Part shown: positions 21,511 to 34,132 of the stretch, in pieces
How the letters are laid out: each line of letters opens with the position of its first letter
Numbering within the stretch: position 1 is the first letter of the stretch
Assembly (NCBI GenBank): GCA_031761405.1
Contig: JASEVX010000007.1
Location: forward strand, 39,673,248 to 39,737,247
Reading direction: 5' to 3'
Length of the DNA: 64,000 nucleotides
Source: Serripes groenlandicus
Lineage: Eukaryota > Mollusca > Bivalvia > Cardiida > Cardiidae
The notes under the pieces: generated by a model
Seen by the model: the letters and a program-made list of their open reading frames with translations, nothing else
What the model was told of the DNA's origin: nothing
Database searches by the model: none
Translations under genes and position numbers: made by a program

Positions 21511-24500
21511 CTACACAAATAGAAAGAGGCACTTAAAAATTGGCATTAAGATCACATGACTTTGTATTAATATTCCGAAACTCATTTTTATGTTCAACCT
21601 ATTCATATAGTGTGACATTTAAAGGTTGAAACTTACACTTACAGAGACACGTGTGTAGGTCCAACCAACACGGTGCTACGTTTGTGCCATACACCGAAGA
21701 AAGGAAAAAATAGCATATACTGATACCATTCTTATCACATGCATATACTGATACCATCTTTTCACATACATATACTGATATCATTGTTATCAGTTGCATA
21801 TGCTGATATCAGTCTTATCACTTGCATATGCTGATACCATTCTTATCACTTGTATATACTGATATCAGTCCTATCATTTATATATACTGATATCAGTCGT
21901 ATCACTAGTATATACTGATATCAGTCGTATCACTAGTATATACTGATATCAGTCGTATCACTAGTATATACTAATATACTGGTTCGAGTCCCGTGATGAG
22001 CGGGTCCTGACTTTGGGATTTTTCCACACAATCGGCGCGAGTATTGGTTACGTATCCAGGAAGCAGACATCGAGCGTGATTAATATAAGCTTAAAGCTTG
22101 TTTCGCAATCGATTTAAAATAAATAAGTCTTATCACTTGCGAATTATTATATCATTCTTAGCACTTGCATACACTGATATCATTCTTATCAATGCATACA
22201 TGTACACTGATATCATTCTTATCACTTGATTACACTGATATCATTCTTATCATTCTTATCACTTGAGTACACTGATATCAGTTTTATCACTTGCATACAC
22301 TGATATCGGTCTAATCACTTGCATACACTGATATCAGTCTTATCACTTGCATATTATTATATCATTCTTAGCACTTGCATACACTGATATCATTCTTATC
22401 ACTGCATACACTGATATCATTCTTATCACTGACACTTGCATGCAGTGATATAATTTATATCACTATGCCACTTGCATACACTGATATCAGTCTTATCACT
22501 TGCGTATTAATATATCATTCTTAACACTTGCATACACTGATATCATTCTTATCAATGCATACACTGATATCATTCTTATCACTTGATTACACTGATATCA
22601 TTCTTATCACTTGATTACACTGATATCAGTTTTATCACTTAATACACTGATATCAGTCTTATCACTTGCATACACTGATATCGGTCTTATCACTGCATAC
22701 ACTGATATCATTCTTATTACTTGCATACACTGATATCAGTATTATCACTGCATACACTGATATCATTCTTATCACTGCATACACTGATATCATTCTTATC
22801 AATGTATATAATAATATCAGTCTGATCACTTGTATATTATTATATCATTCTTAGCACTTGCATACACTGATATCATTTTTATTATTATGGCACTTTCCTA
22901 CAGTGGTATCATTTTTATCACTATGTCACTTGCATACACTGATATCATTCGTATCACTTGCATGCACTGATATCATTCTTATCACTGCATACACTGATAT
23001 CATTATTACCACTGCATACACTGATATCAGTCTTATCACTTGCATATTATTATATCATTCTTATCACTATGTCACTTGCATACACTGATATCATTCTTAG
23101 CATGTGCATCACTGATGTCATTTTAATCACTGCATACATTGATATCATTATAATCACTTGCATACACTTATATCAGTCTTATCACTGAATACCCTGATAT
23201 CATTCTTACCACTTGCATACACGGATATTATTCTTATCACTGCATACACTTCTATCATTCTTATCACTGCATACACTGATATCATTCTTATCACTGCATA
23301 CACTTATATCATTCTTATCACTGCATACACTTCTATCATTCTTATCACTGCATAAACTTATATAATTATTATCACTGCATACACTTATATCATTCTTATC
23401 AATGCATACACTGATATCATTCTTATCACTTGCATACACTGATATCATTTGTATCATTTGTATACAATGATATCATTCTTATGACTTGCATACACTGATA
23501 TCAGTCGTATCACTGCATACACTGATATCATTCTTATCAATGCATACCCTGATATCAGTCTTATCACTTCAAACACTGATATCAGTCTTATCACTGCATA
23601 CACTTATATCATTCTTATCACTACATACACTGATATCATTCTTATCACTGCATACACTTTTATAATTATTATCACTGCATACACTTATATCATTCTTATC
23701 ACTGCATACACATATATCATTTGTATCACTTGCATACACTGATATCATTCTTATCAATGCATATATGTATATCATTCTTATCAATTGCTTATACTGATTC
23801 TTATCACTTTCATACACTGATATCAGTCTTATCACTGCATACACTGATATCAGTCTTATCATTGCATACACAGATATCATTTGTATCACTTGCATACACT
23901 GATATCATTCTTATCAATGCATATATTTATATCATTATTTTCACTTGCTTATACTGATATTATCAATGCATATACTGATAGCATTGTTATCACTTGCATA
24001 CACTGATATCATTCTTATTAATGCATACCCTGATATCATTCTTAGCACTTGCATACACTGATATCATTCTTATCAATGCATATACTGATATCATTATTAT
24101 CACTTGCATACACTGATATCAGTCTTATCACTGCATACACTGATATCATTCTTATCACTGCGTACACTGATATCATTCGTATCACTGCATACACTGATAT
24201 CATTATTATCACTTTCCTACACTGATATCAGTAGTATCACTGCATACACTGATGTCATTCTTATCACTTGCATATATATATTGATATCATTCTTATCAAT
24301 GTATATACACTGATATCATTCTTATCAATTAAATACGTGTATATTTTTTCACGTTTTAGAATGCTTTTTAGGTTTAGTAAATGAGACTAAGCCAGAAGAA
24401 CACTGTGAACACATTTACAGTATATATATAAAAGAAAGAAAACACATTAGTGAAAAACAAATCACCGGAACGGATAAATGAGCCTACTGTCAACATATGC

Positions 24501-25289
24501 AATATTTCTACTATTAGATTTTTTAAATAATCACATTAACTTTTGCTCTATAAACATTTTCGTATGCTCTTCCAAATTGTAAGCATGAATTCAACATTTA
24601 TCAGTAATCAGTAAAAGGCGTTTCTATATTGGTGCAGGAAAGTACTCGTACGTGTCTACGGAGCAAAGCGTTAAGAACGTGCCCTTTGTCGCGTAATAAC
24701 ATCTTTCTCATTTTCAAAAGGAATCGAGCTATCAGTGATACAAACAAGCTTTTGTATTTATACGCAAAGTCTGACGTCATGCAGCTCAATATGCTTTACG
24801 GACGTAAAAGCTTATACTTACAGTGATCTTTTTCTGGTGAAGAATCTCAATCAACATCCGTTCTCCACATTTTGGGAATTCTTGTAATGTCTGTTTAACT
24901 GTAATAGTTAGTTCCTCATCGGTAATATCAGCGAATTGGACTTTCCTCAATCCAAACATGCGCATACGTCTGTAGACCGTGCTCTCAGAAACACCGAGTA
25001 ATTGAGCCATTTCATCTATTCTAAATCCTATACTAATAAGAGTTTCTAGACTTTCTTTTGGTATCTGATACGACGGTGCTCCACCAAAACTACTTTTTTG
25101 AGAGATGGGTTTTGTCGACCCATATAAAAGACATGCTGTTCTTAATTTCATAATTTCATTTCTATCATTAAGTCCTACACAACGCATATCATACAAAGAC
25201 ATTTTGCACACAATATCCGGAGTAATCTTTTCCTTTTTGAATGCATCAATTAGGCGTTCCAACCCCATCTTTTTCAAAACAGATTCCAT
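20665..25289 (-). CDS. SAM-like + HTH + DDE integrase-core protein, two exons, intact
   Basis: Exon 1 25289-24822 (156 codons) joins exon 2 21510-20665 (281 codons plus stop) in phase 0, with donor ACT|GTAAGT and acceptor TTTGTGTAG. Residues 1-55 look like a SAM-type helical domain. Residues ~85-125 form a resolvase/Hin-like helix-turn-helix (IDEMAQLLGVSESTVYRRM). Residues ~190-330 are an rve-type integrase core with candidate catalytic D199 (WHVDTNHK), D256 (RTDMGMEN) and E289 (HNQRIERLW), D-E spacing 32. This matches the widespread metazoan integrase core domain family derived from retrovirus-like or Ginger-like integrases. The ORF is complete with all three acidic residues. Whether it is a domesticated gene or part of a transposon is open: I see no terminal inverted repeats around it. 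The intron is largely minisatellite. Confidence 0.75.
21690..24345. repeat. 27/28-bp minisatellite, ~90 copies, in the integrase intron
   Basis: The unit is ATACACTGATATCATTCTTA then TCACTGC or TCACTTGC. Every unit carries the palindrome TGATATCA. Variants swap ATTC for AGTC. Because 27 is a multiple of three, many false ORFs appear on both strands. A tRNA-like SINE interrupts it at about 21977-22128. Confidence 0.9.
21977..22128 (+). mobile_element. tRNA-derived SINE fragment (B box and 3' body)
   Basis: GGTTCGAGTCC at 21981 is a pol III B box. The body (GATGAGCGGG, CTTTGGGATTTTTCC) and the tail TTAATATAAGCTTAAAGCTT match the reverse-oriented copy at 58198-58365. The A-box part is missing, so it is 5'-truncated or replaced by the array. 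Confidence 0.6.
24346..24821. other. Rest of the integrase intron
   Basis: No repeat or coding signal beyond a short TATATATA stretch (24420-24430). It leads to the donor at 24820-24821 (minus strand). Confidence 0.35.
24822..25289 (-). CDS. Integrase gene exon 1 (SAM-like domain and HTH)
   Basis: ATG at 25289-25287 begins MESVLKKMGLERLIDAFKKE. The helical N-terminal part ends near VGLNDRNEIMKLRTAC and is followed by the HTH. Ends ...MLIEILHQKKIT at the GTAAGT donor. Start chosen as the first Met of the domain; no upstream in-frame exon is evident. Confidence 0.75.
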
Positions 25290-25379
25290 CTTGGATTGTG
25301 GTCACGCATCATTAAAAGTTCGTCAACAACATAACGTCTAGTGAAGATAATCACATACTCATTTAACATGATGGTACAG

Positions 25380-26990
25380 TCAGAGAACAACATTAACGTT
25401 TGACATAAAAACACGTCTTATTGACAAGATACCATGACGCTTTGACATAATAACACGCCACATTGACATAATACCATTAATGTTTGACAAGATAGTATGA
25501 CGTTTTAACATAATAACAAGTCACATTGACAAGATAGCTTGAAACTTTGACATAATAACATGATCGTTTAACATAATACCACGTCACATTGACAAGATAT
25601 CATGGCTTTTTGACATAATAACATGACCGTTTCACATAATACCATGTAGTCTTGACAAGATACCATGCCCGTTTGACATAATAACACACCATCTTGACAA
25701 GATACCATGACGCTTTGACATAATAACACTTCATCTTGACAAGATACCATGACGTTTTGACATAATAACACGTCATATTTACAAGATAGCATGGAACTTT
25801 GACATAATAAGATGTGCGTTTGACATAACAACAAGTAATATTGACAAGATAGCATGGCAATTTGACATAATAACATGAGTGTTTGACATAATAACATGTC
25901 ATATTGACAAGATACCATGCACGTTTGACATAATAACACGTCATATTGACAAGATAGTATGACACTTTGACATAATAACATGAGGGTTTGACATAATAAC
26001 ACGTCATATTGACAAGATATCATGACACTTTGACATAATAACATGAGGGTTTGACATATTAACACCTCATATTGACAAGATATCATGACACTTTGACATA
26101 ATAACATGAGGGTTTGACATAATAACACGTCATATTGACAAGATAGCATGACACTTTGACATAATAACATGAGGGTTTGACATAATAACACGTCATATTG
26201 ACAAGATATCATGACACTTTGACATAATAACATGAGGGTTTGACATAATAACACGTCAAATTGACAAGATAGCATGACACTTTAACATAATAACATGAGG
26301 GTTTGACATAATGACACGTCATATTGACAAGATAGCATGACACTTTGACATAATAACATGAGTGTTTGACATAATAACACGTGATATTGACAAGATAGTA
26401 TGGCACTTTGACAAAATAACAGAAGCGTTTGACATAATAATACGTCATATTGACAAGATATCATGATACTTTGACATAATAACATGAGGGTTTGACATAA
26501 TGACACGTCATATTGACAAGATAGCATGACACTTTGACATAATAACATGAGGGTTTGACATAATAACACGTCATATTGACAAGATAGTATGGCAATTTGA
26601 CATAATAACAGAAGCGTTTGACATAATAATACGTTATATTGACACCACCAGTGTTTGACATAATAACACGTCTAATTGACAAGATAACATGACATTGTGA
26701 CATAATGACATGATCGTTTGACATAATCACACGTCATATTGACAAGATAACATAGCATTTTAACATAATAGGATGAGCGTTTGACATAATAACACGTCAC
26801 ATTGACAAGATACCATGACAGTTTGACATAATAACACGTCATATTGACAAAATCACATGAGCGATTGACATAATAACACCTCATGTTGACAAGATACCAT
26901 GACACTTTGACATAATAACATGAACGTTTGACATAATAACATGTTATATTGACAAGATAGCATGGCACTTTAACAAAATAACATGAGATG
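25380..26990. repeat. 21-bp minisatellite arranged as a 63-bp trimer, upstream of the integrase gene
   Basis: Three related 21-mers alternate: TTTGACATAATAACATGAGG, TTTGACATAATAACACGTCA and ATTGACAAGATAGCATGACA types. The regular core is 25850-26640; both edges are more diverged. Since 63 is a multiple of 3, long low-complexity ORFs (Cys/Leu/Met-rich or Tyr/Val/Lys-rich) appear on the minus strand. Confidence 0.9.
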
Positions 26991-27363
26991 TCTCAACATA
27001 AGACAGCTACGGCGTTCCATATCTATCTATACGCGGTCATGTAAACATTGATCAGATCAAATGTCGAGGAAAATAAAGAATATTGAACAAATTGGTAGAT
27101 TGAATGTTTACTAGAATGATAGAACACCACTGTGAAAGCGTGTGTAAATCAATGACGCTGCCATTTTAGACTAAAGGGCTTGGTAAATATAGAAACACTG
27201 AACTTGAAAATTTTCATTTCCAAAATTTAATTGACAAAGAGACGCCATTATCGATTTTTCGATGGACAGTGGATAGAGTATTCAGTGAAGCAGAACATTA
27301 GCGGTGAACTGTTGTTATAAACAGGGTACTTTATATAAATATCTATGAGTGTTGACATTACTA
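26991..27363. other. Non-coding
   Basis: Nothing recognised between the minisatellite and the Tc1-like relic. Confidence 0.3.
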
Positions 27364-28107
27364 TACTGACGAGATAAAGAAACGCCCCATCGAAAGTTGG
27401 CGTTAATTTTGTTATTAAAGTTTAAATTTGAGTTGCAATGTAAGAAATGTACATGTACCGATATACCTTAACTAGTACGATTTTATTCAGCCCATTGTTA
27501 CATTCGTGTAACTGCTCACGAATTGCTCGTGCAGCCCGTGCGTGTCAACCATGTGGTTTTATCGATTGAAGTTTACACTGTTACATGTGTAAGTCAAAAG
27601 AACAACCATATCTTCAGACATGTTCTGACAATTATCCAGTTTCTGATAATGGCGAAGCTAAATTCCGAAAAGAGGGTTTTTTGCCATGCTTGAATGTGGG
27701 CGAACGCAAGAATAAATCGCTAGACGTTTTAACGTCTCTCGTTCGACAATAGCGAGTAACGTCAGTACGGCAGGAAAATTACATCCGTAAACGCCATCTG
27801 CGTGACAGTTTTGTGACGGCTGAATCCACATCACGTTTAGTGGTAGGTAACCGACATACAGTCAGAAATCGGCTTAGAGAACGGGAAATCATCTGCCGCA
27901 CGCCCTGCCGTGGTCTAGTTCTTACGCCACGTCATCGGCAACAATGTCTTATTTGGATTTGAAGCATAATGTGACTATGAAATGCTGTCCAATAAATCAT
28001 CAATTCTCTCTGTGCGAATGGAATTGTTCTTTTCTAATTTGTAATTACGGTTAACAAAATATTGTACAATGAGTTAGTATGAGGCGTTTCTTTATCTCGT
28101 CAGTGTA
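27364..28107 (+). mobile_element. Tc1-like transposon relic with transposase fragment
   Basis: Terminal inverted repeats: ACTGACGAGATAAAGAAACG at 27365 and its complement ending at 28104, with TA on both outer sides. Within it 27765-27959 reads a Tc1 transposase DNA-binding segment: TVRNRLRERE, then GLVLTPRHRQQC, the conserved RNRL...LTPRHR region. The DDE catalytic part is deleted, so it is non-autonomous. Confidence 0.7.
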
Positions 28108-28332
28108 CATATCGAGTACGCATCGGCCTTTTCGGTCCAGGTCGGAGTAAAAACAAACAACATGGTAAAGGAAGCTATGTCCCAACAACACTGGGATCAG
28201 ACATTCATAACAGAGTTTTAATTTGTCGTGCTCTATATTTGAGTGTATTTACCGCAACCTATATGGCATTAACAGTGTACACGAACTTTAGAGAATATGA
28301 CTGTCTTTTAGCTTGATATTGTTTGATACAAT
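28108..28332 (+). other. Probable 5' UTR of the LINE copy
   Basis: Non-coding sequence between the Tc1 relic and the LINE ORF1 start; no further support. Confidence 0.3.
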
Positions 28333-29335
28333 ATGAAACCAGACACATTATTTCGGTCAAGCTGTTCTTCATCTTATGATCTATTCGCCCAAATGAAGCT
28401 AATTATGTCCGCTGACGTCGAATCTAATCCTGGTCCAAACATGAAAGATACTACATCGGCAATTCCCAGGAGTGACCCAAAGTCCCACAAACACGATACT
28501 ACTGATACCGATAAAATATTAGCAGCTATACAAGAAACTGGTGATTGCTTAGCACATGAAATCCAAACAGTGAAAATCGACGTTTTAACAATTAAAATTG
28601 ACTTAGATAATATTAACACAATTTGTCATGATGTACAAAAGCAATTGACTTCCATAAAATCTAAACAGTCTGAGCTTGAAAAACATCAGAGAAACCATGA
28701 TGCAGCATTTGAAACATGGAAACAAGAAAAGGAAATGTTGCAACTTGATGTAGACACAATGCATACTTTGTTAGAACAGAATACCGACAAATTTAATAAA
28801 TTGGAAGATGAATATGAAAATTTGGACAAACTCAGCAGGAGCAAAAATATTCGCATGTTCGGTCTCGAAATCGAAAATCTATCACAAAAAGCAGTCAAAT
28901 CGGCAATTGTGGAAATGTGCTAAAAGTCGCATATCCAGACGGAATTTAGGGCGAAAACGACATAGAGGAAGCTTTTTGTGTTGGTGGCTGGGGTGGTGCA
29001 TCATCGCGTATAACTATAGCAAAGTTCTGGTCTTCAGGTACCGAACATACATTATTCAGCAATCGCGACAAATTAAGACAGCGGGGCCTGAGAACAAGCA
29101 ATGATTTAACGGTTAATCAAAGAAGCAAGTTAGCGGTAAAGGAAAAAGGTTAAACTGTTTACTATTATAAGGCGAATTGAAGGTCAGAGAAACGAAACAG
29201 TCGAACAATAATGCAAACGGCCGTTTGTTTATGAATGCCACACGTCAGTTGCCTGGCACATTTGGTAAATCCATCACATCTTTAAGTGTTTTGTCAGTGT
29301 ATACTAGGTTTAAACATATTATGAAGTCAGAGCAA
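28333..29335 (+). pseudogene. Non-LTR retrotransposon ORF1 relic with an N-terminal 2A peptide
   Basis: The open part, 28333-28923, encodes 196 residues. Residues 28-35 are DVESNPGP, the canonical 2A ribosome-skipping motif, predicted to act between G34 and P35 (codons 28426-28437 hold NPGP). Residues ~60-160 are a long heptad-like coiled coil, then the start of an RRM-like segment (SRSKNIRMFGLE). After a shift at about 28921, the frame continues as VGGWGGASSRITIAKF ... RDKLRQRGLRTSNDLT to 29152, with one TAG, and after another shift at about 29170 as GELKVRETKQSN to about 29335. This is the usual L1/CR1-type ORF1 order. No ORF2 follows. 2A motifs at LINE ORF N-termini are known from sea urchin and other invertebrate elements. 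Confidence 0.7.
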
Positions 29336-29919
29336 TGTTCCCATATGTTATTTTAACACTACGTATGCCTATGTATATATTATATAATGTAACAACATAT
29401 ATGTTATATGCACATTAATAAACTGTTATGGGACGTTATAACATAGTTTGTGCCTATGTCTATATGTAAACCTTTAACATTTTCATAATAAAGTATGCTT
29501 CTATCGTAAAACATATTTCAAAACATGATGGGAAAAGTAGAAACTGCTCAAAATAACCTATTTCTCATTTCGCATCAATGTTTTCAAGGTTTTATATAAA
29601 CAACATTTAAGATCCCAAATGTTGCATTCTCGTATTCTTTCAATACAGACAGATCTTAACATATAATATGAGGTAAACTTTTAAACATATGCTGTGTGAA
29701 AATGTTATATGATGTAAACATAATTGTTACGGGGCCGATGGCCTTATGTCAATAAAATATTGTCGTAAAAGATGAGGTAATCATCTTCAAGAGTGTTCGC
29801 AATGTTATTCTTAATATTTGACTTGTGACCTAGTTTTTGACCAGACATGACTGATAGTCGACGAAGATATCAGCAAAATAAACGCTTGCAAAAAGATTCA
29901 TCAAACTGTAGGCAAAAAT
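29336..29919. other. Non-coding
   Basis: No coding signal or repeat family recognised; weak local ATATGTTATAT repeats around 29370-29440. Confidence 0.3.
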
Positions 29920-30545
29920 GAGACCTCTACTTTCCCTTTCAACTGGTCACCAAGTTCAAACATTATTTTTCTTCTGTTTCTACTTTTTTTTTCAACAGGT
30001 CACCAAGTTCCAAAATTGTTTTATTTCTTTTTCTACTTTTTTCTTTCAACTGGTCACCAAGTTCCTATATTATTTTTATTCTGTTTCCACTTTCTCTTTC
30101 AACTGGTCACCAAGTTCCTTTATAATTTTTTCTATTCTACTTTCTCTTTCATCTGGTCACCAAGTTCGTATATTATTTTTGCTAGTCTACTTTTTCTTTC
30201 AACTGGTAACCAAGTTCCTTTATTATTTTTATCTATTCTACGTTCTCTTTCAACTGGTGACCAAGTTCCTATATTATTTTTTCTATTCTAGTTTCTCTTT
30301 CAACTGGTCAACAAGTCCCTATATATTTGTTTTCTATTCTAATTTCTCTTTCAACTGGTCGCCATGTTCCCAAATTGTTTTTATTAGATTTTCTCTTTCA
30401 ACTAGTCTTCAAAATTATTATAGTATTTTACTTCTGCTTCTATTTTCTCTTTCAACTGGTCACCAGGATCCCATTTTGCTATTATTATACTTTCTCTTTC
30501 AACTGGTAACCAAGTTCCGAAATAAGTTTTCTCTGTACTAATTTC
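29920..30545. repeat. ~57-60-bp minisatellite, about 11 copies
   Basis: The unit is CTTTCAACTGGTCACCAAGT, TCC, then a T-rich tail of 25-30 bp. All three plus frames stay open because stops are rare in the unit; the Phe/Ser/Tyr-rich ORFs are artefacts. Confidence 0.85.
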
Positions 30546-33479
30546 TAATCAAAAACAGCTCAAGATAGAATATCATTAGATACTTGATACCTTTGAGAAC
30601 TGAATATGGTATCTGCATTTTAAAAAGCAATTTGATGTCATTATTGACTTATGTGTGTGATTTCTATCATAATTATTTGAACATTAATGTCCAAAGATAT
30701 GTTTAACATGTAATTGTACTGATAACGTTGTTGTGGCATGAGAAAAAACGTAATTGATGAACTTACAGTTTAACCAGCCTGATTTACAAGACGTTATTTC
30801 ACAAATTGTAGTTTTATCGAGCTTTACAGAATAGTCTTGGTTGGCGAAGTTGGGAATCCACTTTATAAACTTGTTCCTTGTTACACATACTTCACAATAT
30901 ATGACAACTTGGTAAAGGGTCAAATAACACCAAATCCATCCATTAACTGCAGATCACGGAATACATCAGGACAAGGATTTCCTTTCAATGATATATTGTG
31001 TTCTACCTTGAAAATGCATAAAAGTGTGACAATGGAGGGATGAAACTTGTTGATTTACATGGAATAAAGAAGGAATTAATTTGGTGCATTATGACCAGAA
31101 CCGATATTTCAATGATATGAATTTGAACGAGCTTTCAGCCAATCAGATAACGTTTGGTTTCATTAGTCGCCGGGCAGAAGCCCGCGACTTATATTTCTAA
31201 TAGGTTTTCGGAAATGACTTGGCAGGACGAGTTAATTATTATTAGAAAAAAACAAATTTAAATGTCTTAAACATATTACAATTGCGTTTGTTTAAAAACA
31301 CTAAGTTATGACACATCCGAATTGATATAAATATTCAGATGTTTTAAGTATTTGCAGTTTCTTTATTTTGACTCGCATTTATGTTTTTATTTTTTTTATT
31401 TACGAAGACAAAACAGTGCCTATTAGACTTGCAGCAGACTCTTATGTGTCAATATCGATATAAAAATCACGTCAAATTCCCTTTTAATAGCAGTTTTAAC
31501 TTACTGAATGTTATTTTCATGTTCAACGAGATGTCTTGATTTATGAAGAATGCATTTAAAAATGTTTATCCATGTATATTTAAAATATGAACTGTTTCTA
31601 AGCTAAAACTGTTGATCACGTGACTAGCGAATACCGACTGCGTAGATCAATCTCCTTTGCAGAGAGTTTTTCTTTACACTCACTTACAAATAGTTAATTA
31701 TTGGTGATTTAAGATGTTTATTTGGTTCGAAACAAATGAAGAAAAGAACAAACTGAGATAACACTGGTTTTAATAGAAAGATGACTTTGAATGAACACTC
31801 TCTGTCTGTAAAGAGAACGACAACTCTGCGAAGAAGAATGGTTAACGAATCGGATCTTTCGTCCTTGACAATTTTAGATGTGCCATTAGATTCCCTACAG
31901 GCATTTTGCTTGAGATTTGTATATTGTTGTGCTTCATTGACACAAGGGCGCTCATCATAATATAATTTTAAAACATGAGTAGTTTGTTTTTTCATTATAA
32001 AAAAAGGAAGGAAAGAATTACAATAAATTAACATGTTATAGGGTTAAGTTTATGTTCGAAATTAAGTTTGAAATTATACAACAATTTTAATGAAATTTAA
32101 CTGTTTAGCTGATATTATGTTTCGAGGGTGGTCTTATTTATAAATATTGGACTACATTTTAACATTTGTCAAAGTATGATATAATTAGGATGCCAAGCTA
32201 ATATCATTTTGAGAAAAAGAGAAAACTCATGTCTTCAGCGATTTAACCATTTTCTCTTTGATTTAAAAGTAGATTGCTGCAAAGGTATCCAATCTTGACT
32301 TTAATAGGGGAAAAGTAAACTGACGTGCTATTGCATTCAAATCCTAAATTGTCTGTTTTGTGGTTTTACTGATAAATAATAAAATTCAAATATTCTGACA
32401 AACATCTTGAAAAGTGTATATGAAATTCATAAATTTTATAATTATTCCTAAATTAAAGCATTGTATACATACTAAGACTTATGATTAGCAAGATTACTCA
32501 TTTCCACTCATTTAGCAAATAAAATGATGCGATACACTTAACCAATCGAATCCCTTCCTGGTTTATGTTTCAAATATTTGTTCTAACCGAACACAATATA
32601 TATAATTCATAACCATTTGATTTGGTATTTGATTTGGCTAGTGTAGCCATGTATATAACATATGAACGAGATGACACTGACATTTATACTTCCTTGCTGA
32701 TAAGTCACTTGTGTTGTAAAGAGGTAGAGTGTTCGCCTTCAGATCAGAATGTCAAAAATCCGTGCACTGGTCAGGATTTAGTATTTTAAGACGAATTTAA
32801 ATAGCGCCCGATAAGGAAAAAGATATGCAAAAACCGTGAGTAAAAGTACCTAATATATAATAATTTTGTGCAGGAACTTTAGATCTATAAGAGTGATAAT
32901 CATCTCCCCTTGGACACCTGATCAAGGTCGATACTTTACGCAGAGTCCACATTGTTGGTTTTCTCGCGGAACGGTTCACATATATGTCTCTTATATTAGT
33001 TACTCATCCATCTTATAAACGCACGACCCTATTTTATGAAGTTTTTATTAAACAATATGTGAACAGGGAAATTATATTCCGCATTATATTCGTGATTATA
33101 TTTAGAAGTTAGTCCATATGTCTAGGTAAAAGGAACGTTCAAGCCTAGCTTGAAGACTCTTGCCTGTTATAAGGCTATTGAACACAAATTCTTTGGAAAA
33201 CTAAGGACACGTGGATCTACCGTATGTTATTTGTAAGCTCGTGAGGCCTTCAGATTAAGTGCCTGAAACAAATAATCTTTACACATTTTCATAATAATAA
33301 TAAAAGTTATCATAACAAAATATTTTAAAACATTAAGAGAGAATGAGTAAATATATGGATAAGTGTGCGTTTATTTTCTGCTTCTATTACTAATTAAGCG
33401 ACCATCGTCATTAGGTTGAATATTCCGTCAGTGTTTGGGGTGCGCATAACTGATTTTAATCCAAAAGTAGTTGTGCAAA
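30546..33479. other. Intergenic stretch without recognised features
   Basis: AT-rich and mostly unique. Small items only: a perfect small hairpin AGTCGCCGGGCAGAAGCCCG near 31167 and a degraded tRNA-like A-box (AGAGGTAGAGTGTTCGCC) near 32718. Short ORFs lack family resemblance. Confidence 0.35.
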
Positions 33480-34015
33480 TATAAGCAATACTCATGTTTC
33501 GATAATCATGCATGCAGTAGTCCCTTGAATGAATCAGGACTTGCTGCAGCTACATGTATCACTGTGGCGGGTATGTAAGGTATTCCAGGCATTTATTGTT
33601 CTTGGAGCGAAACACTCTTTCAAAAAACGTTATTTGGAAGGAGTGGAAATTCATTTATCAGGAAAATCTGTCTGGCATTAGAAGTTTTTGACTTGCATCG
33701 ATCTCAACTTTTTAAATTGTCAGTCTAGCTTTTTTCTCCTATTCTCTAATACGTGCAAATTCAGATGTTGCAGCATGGTCTCAAAATATGATATGTTTTG
33801 GTACCTGTTTGTTACGGACCTTGCTGATCTTCTCTGTACTATCTCTAATTATTCTTATCCTTCAGACTTTCTGTAGATACGGATCCCATACTGGACATGT
33901 ATACTATATTGTGTGTCGTACTGATGGTGTTAAGGCTCTACGCCCTTTTCTTTATTTCACTGTTCAAGATGTCTAATTTTCTTTTCAGTAGTCCTATTGT
34001 TTTATTGGCCTTTTG
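33480..34015 (-). pseudogene. Possible decayed LINE ORF2 C-terminal end
   Basis: On the minus strand around 33650-33540, shifted frames read FERVFRS, then a degraded NAWNTLP-like motif and ASPDSFKG, the layout of a non-LTR RT C-terminus (FF..R....WN.LP....A....FK). Upstream fragments (about 34000-33700) are too decayed to confirm. No RT motif is readable. Confidence 0.3.
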
Positions 34016-34132
34016 AAAAATGTTGTTTATGTGAACACACCACAGAGATAATTGAGTCTCCCAGCAGGAATCTAGCGTATACATTCTAGATTCCTGTTCA
34101 TTCTGCATTCCTGCTCCCAGGTATGGTATGGT

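Noticed and set aside
21990..22060. A functional tRNA gene at the GGTTCGAGTCC motif
   Set aside because: No A box and no cloverleaf; the tail matches a SINE seen again at 58198-58368.
22666..24313. Ile/Leu/Thr- or Asp/Val/Cys-rich ORFs
   Set aside because: All are readings of the 27-bp intronic minisatellite.
25568..26275. 235-codon minus-strand ORF with Cys/Leu/Met repeats
   Set aside because: It lies entirely in the 21/63-bp minisatellite; the period is a multiple of three, so frames stay open by chance, and another frame gives an equally open Tyr/Val/Lys version.
29918..30541. 207-codon Phe/Ser-rich ORF
   Set aside because: It is the translation of the ~58-bp T-rich minisatellite; several frames are open and no domain is visible.
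30684..30923. Possible minus-strand exon with a GTAAGT donor (CEITSCKSGWLN segment)
   Set aside because: No convincing acceptor, no partner exons and no recognised family.
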